NCBI RefSeq assembly: GCF_900109775.1
Contig: NZ_FOAX01000003.1
Coordinates: forward strand, 1 to 64,000
Origin: Pseudoxanthomonas sp. GM95
GTDB lineage: Bacteria > Pseudomonadota > Gammaproteobacteria > Xanthomonadales > Xanthomonadaceae
Direction of reading: 5' to 3'
DNA length: 64,000 nucleotides
In this document: positions 63,601 through 64,000 of the stretch, in pieces
How positions within the stretch are numbered: position 1 is the first letter of the stretch
Layout: the number at the start of each line of letters is the position of its first letter
The notes under the pieces: generated by a model
Seen by the model: the letters and a program-made list of their open reading frames with translations, nothing else
What the model was told of the DNA's origin: nothing
The model's database searches: none
Program-made: the position numbers and the translations under genes

Positions 63601-63741
63601 GCTAGAAGCGCGTTGAAGGTCTACTGGCCCAATCGCATGGTGCCTAAGTCGGTCACCGTGGATGGCAAGGCCGTGCGCGATTTCGATGCGCAGGGCCTGC
63701 GCCTGCAGCGGCCGTTCAAGACGCTGGTGGCGCAGTGGTGA
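60604..63741 (+). CDS. secreted F5/8C (discoidin) plus alpha/alpha-barrel glycosidase-like protein
   Basis: 1045 residues from ATG 60604 with GAGGTGA 5 nt upstream. Signal peptide (PFSLLFLLAGVLPALASA). An F5/8 type-C carbohydrate-binding module (about 35-150: LASPLAFDGDLTTRWGGAF, GHWLQVDLGAQAEIGGVRIAW), possibly a second similar module (about 170-280), then a long beta-rich part. From about 600 on it is a helical (alpha/alpha)6-type domain with YNRSFIRDGSATAAVLLRMG, SPILNDDGSV, and YWDNYWALRGWHDGAWLADQW. It looks like a GH15/63/debranching-type hydrolase, but I cannot name the family. A C-terminal small beta-sandwich follows. Confidence 0.85.
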   Translation: MAFCRSARAARPFSLLFLLAGVLPALASAADNGLPPRSQWKASSSSTETPALASPLAFDGDLTTRWGGAFSAGHWLQVDLGAQAEIGGVRIAWDTSHANAYSIQASDDGQAWRTVYQTTDSPGRTEYALFPAVKTRYLRLAAAARTADWGVGVREFQPLSAADAPKIRGVSGKDAATLWSSGPARALKPQGRAGYQLDIALPQPQEVAGLEIAWGKTPASATLEARDADGRWSVLADAPNAFGVSTYLAADAPRTVTALRLQTRAAGQDAPSVTRVRPLGPQAVMTPMKRYQLAATGPDAALFPSSLKLQQVYWTVVGIPAGRQKAVFDEYGNLEAFKGAPLVQPVWRDASGRAAAATADTQIEHRLRAGWMPMPEAQWSPQPGLELTSSAIAIEHDGAPVVLVRHRLRNTGTTPIEGMLSLLTRPMQVSPPWQNGGLSPIRQIAVEDGGVRVNGRLLFQGASAPDVHGVAAFGAHGEDEITRFAAAGSAPNAQQADDPSGLAAGLLGYRVQLAPGAQRDIVLAFALGNEVIDAKTVEAARWPAAPTLDVHALLGDGDQAGAKFDALADALAAQWEQRLGRIGLSLPDPSLVDMLRAQAAYMLLNQSGPAMQPGPRNYNRSFIRDGSATAAVLLRMGMAKTARDYLHWYSTHAVHDNGLVSPILNDDGSVNTGFGSDLEYDAQGEYLWLVAEVARLDGGAQTVRDYQPQVNRALKFLQELRERTLVPGYQADRPMPERFAGLIAPSISHEGYSVPTHSYWDNYWALRGWHDGAWLADQWGDHATAKWAREQYQLLHDSLAASIRATMQWKGIDTIPADADQGGSDPTSVSIALDPTGAQDVLPVDALANTFDRYLAEVRKRDTPDALYAYTPYEMRNVLTYVHLDRPADAEFMLQHVAGDRRPAAWQELAEVIYSDKRHAIYLGDMPHTWIGAEYARSVFGMLMFEGDDALSLLPGTPPSWVAGPGLKVDGLPTAYGTLAMQARQEGQRLTVTLGKELKARSALKVYWPNRMVPKSVTVDGKAVRDFDAQGLRLQRPFKTLVAQW

Positions 63742-63747
63742 GCGCGA

Positions 63748-64000
63748 TCAACGCGTGGCCAGTTCGGGCGCCGCCATGAGCTTGCCCAGCAGGGCGTGCA
63801 ATTCCAGCAGGTAGCCACTGCTGCCCGACGGCTGGTCCGGATCGGAGGTCATCACCACCACCAGGTCCAGCGACGGCACCACGTACAGCATCTGCCCGCC
63901 GTAACCCCAGGCAAAGCGCACGTCGCGCGCGCCGATGCGCCGGGCAAACCAGCCATAGCCGTAGCCATCGCCGGTGAACACCGAATGCGTGCGCGGCGCC
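63748..64000 (-). CDS. serine hydrolase of the beta-lactamase (class C) family, C-terminal part
   Basis: C-terminal end only; the N-terminus with the SxxK motif lies beyond the right edge. Visible: SVFTGDGYGYGWF, FAWGYGGQMLYVVPSLDLVVVMTSD (the usual strand with GxGG in place of the KTG/HTG element) and YLLELHALLGKLM. The family holds penicillin-binding-like hydrolases, esterases and transesterases. Its stop lies 6 nt from the end of the glycosidase-like gene (convergent). Confidence 0.8.
   Translation of the reverse strand, partial: APRTHSVFTGDGYGYGWFARRIGARDVRFAWGYGGQMLYVVPSLDLVVVMTSDPDQPSGSSGYLLELHALLGKLMAAPELATR

Overview
The window is G+C-rich bacterial chromosome, densely packed with genes on both strands. 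I see no prophage, insertion sequence, CRISPR array, rRNA or tRNA. The protein content points to the Xanthomonadaceae (Stenotrophomonas/Pseudoxanthomonas/Xanthomonas/Lysobacter neighbourhood). The main signs are a free-standing XVIPCD domain (the Xanthomonadales T4SS-effector signal), a DUF3247 protein, DUF3297, DUF3016 and DUF1415 proteins, and an orphan chromosomal ParB-like protein. The genus cannot be fixed from the sequence alone.

Layout. 1-4.0 kb is an aromatic-degradation locus: the start of benA at the left edge, then catA, catC and catB on the minus strand, with a divergent LysR regulator. Their shared promoter region carries an ATAC-N7-GTAT operator. 4-9 kb holds DUF1415, an SDR, an orphan ParB-like protein, and a tightly overlapping rsmC-rsuA-HAD operon for 16S rRNA modification. 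9-10 kb is a more A+T-rich patch with two secreted proteins, one Cys-rich and one EF-hand. 10-16.6 kb has an ABC1/UbiB-like kinase, a membrane-anchored hypothetical, a YbbA/YbbP-type ABC exporter and a divergent periplasmic SGNH esterase. 16.7-20.4 kb has small conserved proteins, a FrnE-like DsbA protein, and a divergent SDR/AraC pair. 20.5-23.9 kb is a two-gene NHEJ operon (ku-ligD). 24-28.6 kb carries secreted or stress proteins: DUF3224, DUF3016, MsrB, two EF-hand proteins, DUF4031 and fasciclin. 29-35.6 kb has an S9 peptidase, a Na+/H+ antiporter, an ABC-2 exporter and a nucleoside hydrolase. 36-38.8 kb is a hybrid histidine kinase with four PAS-like segments. 39-40.5 kb is an HxlR/NmrA divergon.

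40.7-45.9 kb is a complete ECF42-type sigma-factor operon with YciI/DGPF, VOC, DUF1428, RibD-like and DUF1801 genes. A TGTCGA-N17-CGTC element lies in front of it, matching the ECF42 promoter consensus as I remember it, so the cluster is probably autoregulated. 45.9-48.9 kb encodes a UdgX-type uracil-DNA glycosylase fused to a DUF4130-like domain, plus its usual partner, a radical-SAM protein with a C-terminal HhH. Here the two genes are split by a 321-bp segment containing a hexanucleotide repeat and inverted repeats. 49-54.6 kb has the orphan XVIPCD protein, a large PAS/EAL phosphodiesterase with a broken GGDEF, an MpaB-like oxygenase, and two tandem members of a small unnamed family. A third member of that family sits at 45.6 kb. 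54.8-64 kb has a small membrane protein, a GT2, DUF899, a GAF protein, a Tat-like FAD oxidoreductase, a proline-rich anchored protein, a 1045-residue F5/8C plus alpha/alpha-barrel glycosidase-like protein, and the C-terminus of a beta-lactamase-fold hydrolase at the right edge.

The strongest leads for something under-described are the split UdgX/radical-SAM pair, the stand-alone XVIPCD protein, the three-member small-protein family, and the ECF42 operon with its promoter.
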